A stretch of DNA of 33,388 nucleotides, from positions 1 to 33,388 of the forward strand of contig DVKR01000021.1 of assembly GCA_018715935.1 (NCBI GenBank), in the 5' to 3' direction. Each line of letters opens with the position of its first letter. Within the stretch, counting starts at the first letter, position 1. Positions 9,231 through 16,758 of the stretch are shown piece after piece. The stretch is from Candidatus Aphodovivens excrementavium. Its GTDB lineage: Bacteria > Actinomycetota > Coriobacteriia > Coriobacteriales > Eggerthellaceae. The notes under the pieces were generated by a model. The model was not told where the DNA came from. It was given only the letters and a program-made list of their open reading frames with translations, and searched no databases. The position numbers and the translations under genes were made by a program.

Positions 9231-10046
9231 CTAGTAGTTCGCCTCGTAGTAGGCCGTAGCGTCGTCAATGGATCCTTCGAACACCTTGGTTCCTTTGTCA
9301 AGTACGATACCGCGGCTGCAGAATTCCTTTGCTATGGCCGACGCATGCGTGACGAACAGCACCGTTACGTTCTCGTCCATCATAATCTCTCGGATGCGCG
9401 CAATGCACTTCTTCTGAAAAGCGCGGTCGCCCACCGAAAGGGCCTCGTCCACCACAAGGATTTCCGGATCTATCGCCACGGCAAACGCAAACCCCAAGCG
9501 CGCCTTCATACCGCTGGAGTAGGTGCGCATGGGCTGGTCGATGTAGAGGCCCAGCTCCGCAAAGTCAACCACGCCAGGCTCGATTTCGGCGATCTCGCGT
9601 TTGGTGAGCCCAAGGATTTGCCCACGCAGATGGATGTTCTCGCGCCCGGTGAGCTGCATGTCGAACCCCGCCGTCAGCTCCAGCAGCGCGCTCACACGCC
9701 CCTTCACCTCAACCGTGCCGCTCGTGGGGTGCGTTACCCCGGTAACCATTTTTAGCGCGGTGCTCTTGCCGGCTCCGTTGCGCCCCAAAAACGCCACCGC
9801 CTCGCCCTTTTTTATTTCAAAGGAAAGGTGGTTGTTCGCGTCTACGCTGCCCAGAAACACGCTCTTCTTTTTGTAATTGAAGATGCCCAGAAAGCGGCCG
9901 CGATCGTTTTTGTACAGGTTGTAGGTTTTGGTGACGTCGTCGAAGCGGATGACCACTTCGTCGCTCACGCTGGTTTTATGCAGATCCTTCGCATCGGAGA
10001 GCTGAGCCTCCTGAGGCTGCTGTTTTGCCTGCTCGCTAGAGGACAT
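9231..10046 (-). CDS. tagH: Teichoic acid export ABC transporter ATPase (TagH-like)
   Basis: A 271-residue ABC ATPase of the polysaccharide/teichoic-acid exporter class (TagH, RfbE). Walker A is GRNGAGKST, followed by ALKMVTGVTHPTSG; Q-loop region ELTAGFDMQLTGREN; ABC signature YSSGMKARLGFA; Walker B EILVVDEALSVGD; switch histidine VTHA. The phrase SVGDRAFQKKC is typical of this exporter class. It ends without the C-terminal extracellular domain of Bacillus TagH. ATG 10046 with GAGGAGGTG overlaps the end of the permease gene by 11 bases, showing coupled translation. It powers flipping of the lipid-linked polymer across the membrane. Confidence 0.93.
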   Translation of the reverse strand: MSSSEQAKQQPQEAQLSDAKDLHKTSVSDEVVIRFDDVTKTYNLYKNDRGRFLGIFNYKKKSVFLGSVDANNHLSFEIKKGEAVAFLGRNGAGKSTALKMVTGVTHPTSGTVEVKGRVSALLELTAGFDMQLTGRENIHLRGQILGLTKREIAEIEPGVVDFAELGLYIDQPMRTYSSGMKARLGFAFAVAIDPEILVVDEALSVGDRAFQKKCIARIREIMMDENVTVLFVTHASAIAKEFCSRGIVLDKGTKVFEGSIDDATAYYEANY

Positions 10047-10854
10047 CGGCCACCTCCTCGTTAAACTTCTTGTAGATGACCACCATAAGCACCAGCGTCA
10101 CCACAAACACGATGGCGAAGCCGCCCAGCATAACCGGATCTTCCCAGAACCACGTGTTGTCGTAAAAGGCGCCGCGATAGGCCGACGTGAAAAACGTGAT
10201 GGGATTGAAGAACAGCAGCGTCTGAATCCAGTCAATGGGAATGCTCTGCACGTCGAAGATAACACCCGATAGCCAGAAAAACGGCGTAGACAGGGCGTGC
10301 ATGAGGTTGGCGAAGTCTTTGCTGATACCCGAAAGCTGTGAGAACAGGATAGAGGCCATGTCCCAGAACACAAACATCATCACCAGCAGCAACGGCACCT
10401 GCAGAAGATAGATGGACGGCTTCATGCCGCAGAGGAAGAATATGGCGAACAGCACCACCACCAGCATAAGGTGCACAAGCATCGAGGCGCTTGTGTAGAT
10501 GGTTGAGATGCCGCTTAGGGGGAACTTAATTTTGTTCACCAAATACGAGTAGCGATGATAGACGTCGATGCCGGATCCCAACATGTCCTGAATGAAAAAC
10601 CAGGGGATAAGCCCGGCGCACAGCCATAGAATGTAAGGTCCGCTGCCGGAGTCTGCCATGCCCGATCCAGTGCGCAGGCCAACGTCGAGCGCGAACCAGA
10701 AACAGAAGATGTACATGGCGGGTTTGATGAAAAACCACGCCCACGACAAAACCGCTCCGCGGCTTTTCTTCACCAATTCGAACAACGCCAAGCGGCTGAT
10801 TTGCTTGCGCCACTCCCAGTTGTCCTTAAGTATGGTCGATAAGGTTTTGAACAC
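10036..10854 (-). CDS. tagG: Teichoic acid export ABC transporter permease (TagG-like)
   Basis: A 272-residue ABC-2 type permease with about six hydrophobic membrane segments, beginning at WAWFFIKPAMYIFCFWFAL. LWLCAGLIPWFF and the NPITFFTSAYRGAFYD region are typical of TagG/Wzm proteins. Start is GTG 10854 with AAAGGA nine bases upstream. It forms a two-gene exporter with tagH. It is the first gene after a 208-base gap that follows the LCP gene, so this half of the locus may be transcribed from its own promoter. Confidence 0.92.
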   Translation of the reverse strand: MFKTLSTILKDNWEWRKQISRLALFELVKKSRGAVLSWAWFFIKPAMYIFCFWFALDVGLRTGSGMADSGSGPYILWLCAGLIPWFFIQDMLGSGIDVYHRYSYLVNKIKFPLSGISTIYTSASMLVHLMLVVVLFAIFFLCGMKPSIYLLQVPLLLVMMFVFWDMASILFSQLSGISKDFANLMHALSTPFFWLSGVIFDVQSIPIDWIQTLLFFNPITFFTSAYRGAFYDNTWFWEDPVMLGGFAIVFVVTLVLMVVIYKKFNEEVADVL

Positions 10855-11027
10855 GATACGTAATCCTTTTGGTTTACGGCACGCAGCTGCGTCTCAACTG
10901 CATTTTCGCTTGTGCCTTTTCGCCTTTCGCTTACTGCAAGCTTCGCTTTTCACGCTTCAAGCTTCATCTCGCCTGTTGCAAGCGTCGCTTACCCATAGTC
11001 CAACCGAACCGCTAACCTATTCACTCT

Positions 11028-11033
11028 ACTATA
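11028..11033 (-). promoter_or_regulatory. Candidate -10 element for the tagGH-tarIJ operon
   Basis: In the 208-base gap between the LCP gene and tagG, the minus strand reads CAGTATAGTAGAG, with TATAGT as a possible -10; no good -35 is visible. The rest of the gap holds short degenerate CGCTT/AAGCTTC repeats and no gene. Confidence 0.25.
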
Positions 11034-11062
11034 CTGTTTACTCTATTTTTACCTTTTATGGG

Positions 11063-12100
11063 CTAACTGTTGGGAAACTCCGGAATTGGCACAATGCCCG
11101 TTGGGTCTTCCCCGGCGTCAACGGCAGCCATGAGCTCGGCCCACGCCTCTTTGTCTTCCTCCACGGTCCACAGATCGTTTTCGTCGTTTTCTCCCTCGTA
11201 GGGACCTGTGCAGCTGTAGAACGTAAGCGCGTCGATGTTTTCGGCGATCTGATACGCCACCTCGCGCACGACGTTGTAATCCAAATTGGTGGTAACGTTG
11301 CCGAACAGCGCATCGAGCATGCGCGGGAACGCGCCGCCGCTCGAACCCGAGGAAAAGCAGGCGTCAAGGGCCTTGTAGATGATGGATTCCTCTATGTTTC
11401 GTACGTTGATCTGGCGCAACGCCTCTTGGTTGTCGCCGTACTCCTTGCGTGCGCGCGCCACAACGAGCGCCTGAGATCCGTTGAGCTGCTTGTCGTCGCC
11501 TGCGCTAACCTGCACGTCTTTCGCCGTAGACGGGTCGGGAACCGTGACGGTTTGGGGAACGTCTACGGTTACGCCGCCCAGCGCGTCAACGAAGTCCTCG
11601 AAGCCAATGAACGTCGTCATGGCGTAGTAGTCTATCTCAACGCCCGTCAGCTGCTCTACCACGCTCACCACCGCTTGGGGGTCGTTGTCGGCAGCAAGCG
11701 CCTCGTTGATTTTCTCGCTGGTTCCCTCCAGCTTGGTGTCGCGCGGCACCGTCACCAGCGTGATGGTTGGCGTGTAGGGGTCTACGCGCATGAGCGTCAT
11801 GATGTCAGAGCGCTGGTCTACCTGGGAATGCTCGTTGGCCCTTCCGGTGTAGAGTGCTGTGCCTTTGCGCGAGTCGGACCCGATAAGCAGCACGTAGAAC
11901 GGCTCGTCGGGAACCTCCACTTCGGTTATTTCCACAGCGCCAGAGTCGGCAACTTCACGCCCCTCGACAATGCCTTTGGACTGGGCGAGCATGCCAACGG
12001 CCTCAACTACCATCAAACACGCCACCACGAAAACGGCAACAACCGCCACGGCAAGCGCGGCTTTCTTGCGGGCCTTTACAACGTCGGGAGAGGCCATCAT
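11063..12100 (-). CDS. LytR-CpsA-Psr (LCP) family cell-wall polymer ligase
   Basis: A 345-residue LCP phosphotransferase, which attaches undecaprenyl-linked glycopolymers to peptidoglycan. One N-terminal membrane anchor (about residues 14-38) leaves the catalytic domain outside. Conserved landmarks: YVLLIGSDSR, RSDIMTLMRVDP, VTVPRDTK, YYAMTTFIGFEDFVDALGGV and ARARKEYGDNQEALRQ, which include the arginine and aspartate residues used for pyrophosphate binding. The ATG overlaps the tagO-like stop by 4 bases (ATGA), so the first and last enzymes of wall polymer synthesis are translationally coupled. Confidence 0.95.
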   Translation of the reverse strand: MMASPDVVKARKKAALAVAVVAVFVVACLMVVEAVGMLAQSKGIVEGREVADSGAVEITEVEVPDEPFYVLLIGSDSRKGTALYTGRANEHSQVDQRSDIMTLMRVDPYTPTITLVTVPRDTKLEGTSEKINEALAADNDPQAVVSVVEQLTGVEIDYYAMTTFIGFEDFVDALGGVTVDVPQTVTVPDPSTAKDVQVSAGDDKQLNGSQALVVARARKEYGDNQEALRQINVRNIEESIIYKALDACFSSGSSGGAFPRMLDALFGNVTTNLDYNVVREVAYQIAENIDALTFYSCTGPYEGENDENDLWTVEEDKEAWAELMAAVDAGEDPTGIVPIPEFPNS

Positions 12101-13341
12101 TCACCCCCGCCTTTGGATTTGCCGGCGCGTGCAGCCCGGGTCGGGGCGTCGGCGTCTGCGGATCCAGCTTGGGCCGAATCGGAAGGTTCGACTTTGGAAG
12201 GATCCGAAGCCGAACCGGCGGCTTTCACGTGCGGAACGCGCGGCCCGCGCTTCCCTTTTCCCTCATAATGATGGCGCAGCACCGGATGAGCCAAGCCCAG
12301 AAACCACACGGCCACCATGCCGCCCACGAACAGCACCACAAACACCAGCGCCTGCACGCGAACCGGCATGCCGATAAGGAAGCAGGCGCAGCCCACCAGC
12401 AAGGCAGAGCAGCCGTAGAGCACAAGCACCGCCGTTCGCTGGCTCATACCGAAACGAACCAGGCGATGATGAATATGCTCCAAGTCGGCTTCGCCCACCG
12501 GATGGTGCTCGTGCCTTCTTCGAACGATGGACGAAAGCGTATCGAGCACCGGCACGCCTGCGATAACGAAAGGAACCAGCATCACCACGAAACTCTGCGT
12601 GCGCACCACGCCCGTTACCGACACCACGCCCAGGATGAGACCGAGCAAAAGCGCTCCGGAATCGCCCATGAACACGCTTGCCGGATGGAAGTTGAACCTG
12701 AGAAACGCCACGCACGCCGCAATGAGCGCCAGGCACGCCAAGGCAAGAAACGTGCTGCCGCGGTTCGCCGTGAGTATGAACAAACCCACTGCCGCAATGG
12801 CGACAATGCCCGCCGCCAAGCCGTCCAAGCCGTCGATGAGGTTGATTACATTGGCGAATACCACCAGGTAAAGCACGGTAATGGGCACATCCAGCCACGT
12901 AAGCTCAAGGTAGTTGCTCCCCAAAAGCCTGACGGCTTCCACCGAAACACCCGAGGCCGCAACAATAAGCGAGGCGACAATCTGACCCGCAAGCTTTACC
13001 GGGGCGGAAAGCTGAACGATGTCGTCAACCAAGCCGACGCAAAACATAAACGTCATGCCCACGAACAGCAGGCGATAGTCTATATCCTGCATGACGAAAT
13101 AGTCGTCCGCGCCCCAGCCGAAAAAAACATTCCCGATGTACACCGTGAAGCAGCCCGCCAAAAACCCGCAGTAGAGCGCGATGCCGCCGCAGCGCGGGAT
13201 GGGGTCGGTGTTAACGCGCCGATTGGAAGGGTAATCGATTGCGCCCAAGGCATGGGCGATACGCTTGGAAACAGGCACCATGATATACGTGACGACAGCC
13301 GCCACGGCAAACACGATAAGACCCTGTTCGAACGATATCAC
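12097..13341 (-). CDS. tagO: Undecaprenyl-phosphate N-acetylglucosaminyl 1-phosphate transferase (TagO/WecA family)
   Basis: A 414-residue polytopic membrane enzyme of the MraY/WecA superfamily that begins lipid-linked polymer synthesis. About ten hydrophobic helices. Signature residues: IPRCGGIAL, CVGLVDDI (the metal-binding DD pair), VINLIDGLDGLAAG, FRFNFHPASVFMGDSGALLLG and the HIHHRLVRFGMS loop that distinguishes WecA/TagO from MraY. The C-terminal 50 residues are a hydrophilic Ser/Asp/Ala-rich cytoplasmic tail. Start is GTG 13341 with GAGGAG close upstream. The frame runs on to 13485, but that extension encodes a repetitive NAWANAWAN stretch and has no better ribosome site. Confidence 0.9.
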   Translation of the reverse strand: MISFEQGLIVFAVAAVVTYIMVPVSKRIAHALGAIDYPSNRRVNTDPIPRCGGIALYCGFLAGCFTVYIGNVFFGWGADDYFVMQDIDYRLLFVGMTFMFCVGLVDDIVQLSAPVKLAGQIVASLIVAASGVSVEAVRLLGSNYLELTWLDVPITVLYLVVFANVINLIDGLDGLAAGIVAIAAVGLFILTANRGSTFLALACLALIAACVAFLRFNFHPASVFMGDSGALLLGLILGVVSVTGVVRTQSFVVMLVPFVIAGVPVLDTLSSIVRRRHEHHPVGEADLEHIHHRLVRFGMSQRTAVLVLYGCSALLVGCACFLIGMPVRVQALVFVVLFVGGMVAVWFLGLAHPVLRHHYEGKGKRGPRVPHVKAAGSASDPSKVEPSDSAQAGSADADAPTRAARAGKSKGGGE

Positions 13342-13767
13342 GCAGCTCCTCGCGCCGATTGCCCGCCTCGCCGTGCGCCCAAAGCGCGCAGCGCGGTTTG
13401 CCCATGCGTTTGCCCACGCGTTTGTCGGCACGCCCCCAACGCACCGCTCCCGCGTTTGCAAGCCAAAATCCCCGCCGCCGCACATGCGGCACGAACTGAG
13501 CTCATGGGTGCAAACCTTTCATATTTTAGCAATACTTTGTGAAAAAGCGCATTCCGGCTCTATGGTTTGAGCAAAAGTCCAGATAAATATGGTTTTTCGA
13601 GCGCAATGCGAACCCATGCGGGCTATTCGGACGAAACGTTACGAGCCGAGCCCAGGTGCGGGCGTGCGTGGGGGTGCCGTGCGAGCACGCCACAGCGCCC
13701 GTGCGGGCGTGGGGCACCGTGCGAGCGCGCCGCACCGCCCGTGCGACCACACCCGCACCGCCAGCCG
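13342..13767. other. Intergenic region upstream of tagO
   Basis: Between the tagO start and the end of the enolase-family gene. It contains 12-bp direct repeats TTTGCCCAYGCG at 13397-13420 and a possible tagO -10 (TAAAAT on the minus strand near 13530-13540), then the GC-rich tandem repeat listed separately. No gene supported. Confidence 0.5.
13656..13762. repeat. GC-rich imperfect tandem repeat, about 2.5 units
   Basis: Units begin GTGCGGGCGTG at 13656 and 13701 (45 and 40 bases), each ending in GCGCCC or CCGCCC, with a degenerate third unit from 13741. Can fold strongly, but there is no T-tract, so I do not call it a terminator. Sits right after the stop of the enolase-family gene. Confidence 0.6.
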
Positions 13768-14862
13768 CTACAGCTCTACCGTGTACCTTGCCACCGCGTC
13801 CTCGTCAAGGGTCACGCCCAGGCCAGAACCTTCAGGAGCATACACGCGGCCGCCTTCAAAACGAATTGACTCGTTTATGAGACTCGGGCGCCCTTCTTGC
13901 TCAAAGTCCATGAACTCGCACGGACATTCGAACGCCTTCATTCCGCATGCCATGTGGACGATAGCCGTCATCCCCAAATCGCTTTCCGATTGCGACCCTA
14001 TCATCATCGGGCGCTGAAAGCCATCGCACAGCGAAGCGATTTTGCGGCCAAGCGTAAACCCGGAACGCGGGATCTTTATCATCAGGATAGAAAGGGCGTC
14101 GATATCGATCTGGTGAGCAATGTCGCCCATGGTAAAGTTGCTTTCGTCGCCCGTGATGGGGATGTCGATGCTATGCGCCAAGCGCACTCGGTCGCGCTCG
14201 TTTTGGGCGTTGATGGGCTCTTCGAAGTAGTCGAGCTCGCCGCGCGTTTCGTCGTAGACGCGCTTTGCGCCGAAGTAGGTGTAGAGCTGGTTTCCGTCGA
14301 TGTAGAGCTTCGTGTCGGGCGTTACCACCTCGCGCAGCAGATGGATGCGGCGGATGTCGGCCTCGGGATCGGCGCCGCCCTTCACTTTGAACGCGCGATA
14401 CCCGCGCTCGTTGAGTTCTTTTGCCTGCTGCTGCAGCACTTCGTCGCTGGAAAGCCACAAAATCCTGCTAGGGGCGATGCTTTCGCGATAGCCGCCAAGC
14501 AGCTTGAAGATCGGCTTGCCGCACGCTTTCCCTATGATGTCCCAAAGCGCTACGTCGATGCCGCCCTTCGCCGCTAGGTTGCTCTTGATGAAATCCATCT
14601 TCTCATGGATCTTCTCCGTGTCGAACGGATCCATCCCCTCAATGAGGGGCGCGAGATGGCGGGTGACCACGTGCACCATGCCCACTTGCGTTTCGCCATA
14701 GATGTTTTCGCGCGGAATGGCTTCGGCTATGCCTTCAATCCCCTCGTCGGTCATGATGCGCACGAGCACGTGCGACTGCGCGGTCATGCGACCCGTCGCC
14801 CACTCCATCACATGAGGCAGCGGAAGCCTTACCGGAATTGCCTGCACGCTTGTGATCTTCAT
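13768..14862 (-). CDS. Enolase-superfamily protein, muconate-lactonizing-enzyme subgroup
   Basis: A 364-residue TIM-barrel enzyme of the mandelate racemase/muconate lactonizing enzyme family. These use Mg2+ and an enolate intermediate to racemise, cycloisomerise or dehydrate carboxylates. Catalytic residues are in place: the K-x-K pair Lys159/Lys161 (FKVKGG), metal ligands Asp189 (YIDGN), Glu214 (YFEEP) and Asp239 (TGDES), and the opposite-face Lys263 (MIKIPRSG). This KxK...K set marks the MLE subgroup (cycloisomerases, o-succinylbenzoate synthases, dipeptide epimerases). The capping-domain sequence does not let me name a substrate. ATG 14862 is about 13 bases after GAGAGG. It is monocistronic between the wall polymer locus and the HD gene, with no linked catabolic partner. 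Confidence 0.88.
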   Translation of the reverse strand: MKITSVQAIPVRLPLPHVMEWATGRMTAQSHVLVRIMTDEGIEGIAEAIPRENIYGETQVGMVHVVTRHLAPLIEGMDPFDTEKIHEKMDFIKSNLAAKGGIDVALWDIIGKACGKPIFKLLGGYRESIAPSRILWLSSDEVLQQQAKELNERGYRAFKVKGGADPEADIRRIHLLREVVTPDTKLYIDGNQLYTYFGAKRVYDETRGELDYFEEPINAQNERDRVRLAHSIDIPITGDESNFTMGDIAHQIDIDALSILMIKIPRSGFTLGRKIASLCDGFQRPMMIGSQSESDLGMTAIVHMACGMKAFECPCEFMDFEQEGRPSLINESIRFEGGRVYAPEGSGLGVTLDEDAVARYTVEL

Positions 14863-15020
14863 CGTGGAATCATCGCCTCTCAAAACTTGCCTGCACAGCC
14901 CCGTTATACCACTTTGAGGCGCATTAAAAAGAGCCTCGAGGCAAGAACCTCCAGACAGTTGCGCGCACACCGGAAGACAGCTTGGCATTGAGGATTTCAG
15001 CCAGGGGCGAGAATTGACAG

Positions 15021-15122
15021 GCAGCGACCCCGAAACGCAGTACCTAGCCCTCATTCGAATTGATAGCAGGAATAGGGAGGTGACGAGCAGCCACCCGGAA
15101 ACGCAGGGCCTAGCCCAGCAGC
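15021..15122. repeat. Two-copy imperfect direct repeat, 66-base period
   Basis: About 38 bases around CCGAAACGCAG...CTAGCCC occur at 15021-15053 and again 66 bases later at 15087-15119. The second copy contains the stop codon and final codons of the HD-domain gene, so the first looks like a duplicated gene tail. Confidence 0.5.
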
Positions 15123-15544
15123 ACTTCTCGGGCGGCAGCGTATTTCTGCTGGTAGGCTGCAATCTTTTCGAGCGAAACGTCGCAGCCGGCGAACCGCGTT
15201 TGATCGGAGTTGTGGGCCAAATCCGCCAGCTTTACCTTAACGGCAACGGGATGACCCTTAATCGCGCGGACGTAATCGAGGTAGCCTACGCCCGGTTCGT
15301 GAGTCATAAGGCGAACGCCTTCAACCACTTCGGGCGGAAATTCCCGGGCGAGATCGTCAAGCGTTACATCGGTATCCTCCACAACGTCATGCAGCAGCGC
15401 CACACAGGTGGAAGTCTCGTCGTCCATTTGCTCGGCAACATGCAGCGGATGCGCGATGTAGGGCATGCCGCACTTATCAACCTGACCCTCGTGCGCCGCA
15501 TAGGCAATTCGCATCGCTTTGTTCGTAAGCGCGGTGTAGATCAT
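15110..15544 (-). CDS. Small HD-domain hydrolase resembling a (p)ppGpp hydrolase (MESH1/SAH type)
   Basis: A 144-residue single HD domain. The motif order follows SpoT and small alarmone hydrolases: AAHEGQVDKCGMPYIAHPL (His18, His32), VALLHDVVEDTDVT (His52-Asp53 and the E-D-T triad), and VKLADLAHNSD (Asp109, His112, Asn113). The metal site is therefore complete, and hydrolysis of the 3'-pyrophosphate of (p)ppGpp is the most likely activity; a related nucleotide substrate is possible. ATG 15544 follows GAGGAGACGC; the longer frame to 15769 would overlap the antitoxin gene on the other strand and is rejected. Divergent from the toxin-antitoxin pair. Confidence 0.85.
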   Translation of the reverse strand: MIYTALTNKAMRIAYAAHEGQVDKCGMPYIAHPLHVAEQMDDETSTCVALLHDVVEDTDVTLDDLAREFPPEVVEGVRLMTHEPGVGYLDYVRAIKGHPVAVKVKLADLAHNSDQTRFAGCDVSLEKIAAYQQKYAAAREVLLG

Positions 15545-15619
15545 GCGTCTCCTCGCTTTCCAACGTGAAGGGGGCGGCCGCTTTCCCCCGCGGTCGCTTT
15601 TCTCATGTCTGATATTACA

Positions 15620-15648
15620 TTGCATTACGTAATGCAACTTGCTACCAT
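15620..15648 (+). promoter_or_regulatory. Promoter with palindromic operator of the toxin-antitoxin operon
   Basis: A perfect 18-bp palindrome, TTGCATTACGTAATGCAA (15620-15637), overlaps a -35 TTGCAT with 17-bp spacing to TACCAT (15643-15648). The site lies 30 bases before the antitoxin start, the classical place for RHH antitoxin autorepression. Confidence 0.65.
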
Positions 15649-15668
15649 ATCTTGAAAAAGGAGGAGAA

Positions 15669-15959
15669 ATGACACGGAGCTCGACTTTAAACGTTCGCTT
15701 CCCCGGCGAGTTAAGCGATCTAAAACGGCGCGGAGACAACGTGCTGTCCCAGGCCGGCATATCTACCACTCAGGCAATCCGCGGGCTGTATCAGCACCTC
15801 GACGAAACGCAACAGGTTCCCACGTGGCTTTTAAAAAACGACAATACGGGGCAACGCCGCAGGGAGCTCATGCGTCAACTCGTAGGCATCGCCCCTTTGG
15901 AGGTCGAGGAGACGCTTGACGACCTGAAGTGCGAGCGCTTGTCTCGCATCACGCTGTAG
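15669..15959 (+). CDS. RelB/DinJ-family antitoxin
   Basis: A 96-residue protein starting MTRSSTLNVRFPGEL, the short beta strand of a ribbon-helix-helix DNA-binding domain, followed by helices (LSDLKRRGDNVLSQAG, STTQAIRGLYQHL) as in RelB/DinJ proteins. The charged C-terminal half (RRRELMRQLVG onward) should wrap the toxin. ATG 15669 follows AAGGAGGAG with ideal spacing. Toxin start is 8 bases after its stop, and a perfect palindrome covers the promoter, so it most likely represses its own operon. RelB antitoxins usually pair with RelE toxins; here the partner is a PIN RNase. Confidence 0.87.
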   Translation: MTRSSTLNVRFPGELSDLKRRGDNVLSQAGISTTQAIRGLYQHLDETQQVPTWLLKNDNTGQRRRELMRQLVGIAPLEVEETLDDLKCERLSRITL

Positions 15960-15967
15960 AGGCAAGC

Positions 15968-16414
15968 ATGAAAGTTCTCTTCGACACCTGCGTCGTAATA
16001 GACATTCTAGGGAAAACAGCGTTTGTCGCAGACGCTTTTGCCGCATACGATGTAGCCGTTTTCAAGAAAATGGACGTCTGCCTGTCGGTGTCCTCCACAA
16101 CCGACATCGTATATTTGCTCCATAGTCGAGGCTGCTTGTCAAAGCAAGCATCTCGCGACATGGCGCGGCAGCTTGACGTTTTGTTCGACGTTCTCGATGT
16201 TACCGCAAGCGATTCCCGGCAAGCTGCCAAAAGCGACATGCCTGATTACGAAGACGCTCTCATCGCTTATTCAGCGCTGAGACAAAACGTCGATTTTATC
16301 GTCACGCGAAACAAAAAGGAATTTACGCGCTCCCCCGTTCCCGCTTTAACCCCCACCGAATTCGTAGCGATTTACAAGCCGACATGCCTCAACTACGACG
16401 AAGTGGAGCTGTAG
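15968..16414 (+). CDS. PIN-domain toxin (PIN_3 type RNase)
   Basis: A 148-residue PIN-domain nuclease. Acidic active-site positions visible: Asp6 in VLFDTCVVIDIL, Asp46 in SVSSTTDIVYLL (many PIN_3 proteins have Asn or Asp here rather than Glu), Asp93/Glu95/Asp96 in DYEDALIAYSA, and the closing VTRNKKEF. TPTEFVAIY near the end matches the PIN_3 C-terminal strand. Expected role: Mg2+-dependent RNA cleavage when released from the antitoxin encoded 8 bases upstream. ATG 15968 has AGAGGC upstream. It looks intact, unlike the VapC remnant just downstream. Confidence 0.88.
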   Translation: MKVLFDTCVVIDILGKTAFVADAFAAYDVAVFKKMDVCLSVSSTTDIVYLLHSRGCLSKQASRDMARQLDVLFDVLDVTASDSRQAAKSDMPDYEDALIAYSALRQNVDFIVTRNKKEFTRSPVPALTPTEFVAIYKPTCLNYDEVEL

Positions 16415-16476
16415 GAGCTCGCGCCAGAAAAAGAACGGGGCTTTGCCTAAAATGAAAACACGGACGCTACGCCCAA

Positions 16477-16569
16477 CTACAAAGGCGCGCCTTCTTCGAA
16501 CAGGTTGGCAATTGGCGCGCCCAGGTAGTCGAAGCCTTTCACATTGAGCATCACCAAAGTAGCATCATG
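16477..16569 (-). pseudogene. Remnant of a VapC/FitB-type PIN toxin (C-terminal end only)
   Basis: Minus-strand codons from 16569 read HDATLVMLNVKGFDYLGAPI and continue ANLFEEGAPL to a TAG at 16477. This is the standard C-terminus of VapC toxins (HDATLVTRNVKDF...GVPIVNPFE) with the key TRN changed to MLN. No N-terminal PIN half or antitoxin is present upstream. It is related at base level to the copy at 25,040-25,130. Not long enough to function. Confidence 0.7.
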
Positions 16570-16671
16570 ACGAAAAGGGGACGTGCGCTTTTTTGCGTTA
16601 TTGCGGACGGAATGAACTGCATCCCAGCTATGAATTGTCTCCCTAAACCCGAACGCGACAAATCATACCCC

Positions 16672-16711
16672 AAGCGAAAGAAAGCTCTGCTGGTGCAAAT
16701 TCCAGCAGAGC
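16672..16711 (-). terminator. Rho-independent terminator of the system A operon
   Basis: Perfect 10-bp stem GCTCTGCTGG (16684-16693) and CCAGCAGAGC (16702-16711) with an 8-base loop. On the minus strand it is followed by TTTCTTTCGCTT, about 48 bases after the MFS stop codon. Confidence 0.85.
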
Positions 16712-16758
16712 CAAATTATAAAGAGCCCTTGGTGCATCGCCGAGTCAGCGTTGATAAG

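Noticed and set aside
9191-9301. N-terminal extension of tarI
   Set aside because: Encodes a basic Arg/Thr tail overlapping tagH; the GTG at 9190 has an ideal GAGGAGG and starts exactly at the nucleotidyltransferase domain.
10658-12268. 536-codon plus-strand open frame
   Set aside because: Antisense to tagG, the LCP gene and the tagO end; composition and lack of motifs mark it as a shadow.
13342-13485. N-terminal extension of the tagO-like protein
   Set aside because: Contains a NAWANAWAN repeat and no membrane or family feature; GTG 13341 has a good ribosome site.
12169-13542. 457-codon plus-strand open frame
   Set aside because: Antisense to the tagO-like gene, rich in His/Arg/Lys as expected from a reversed membrane protein gene.
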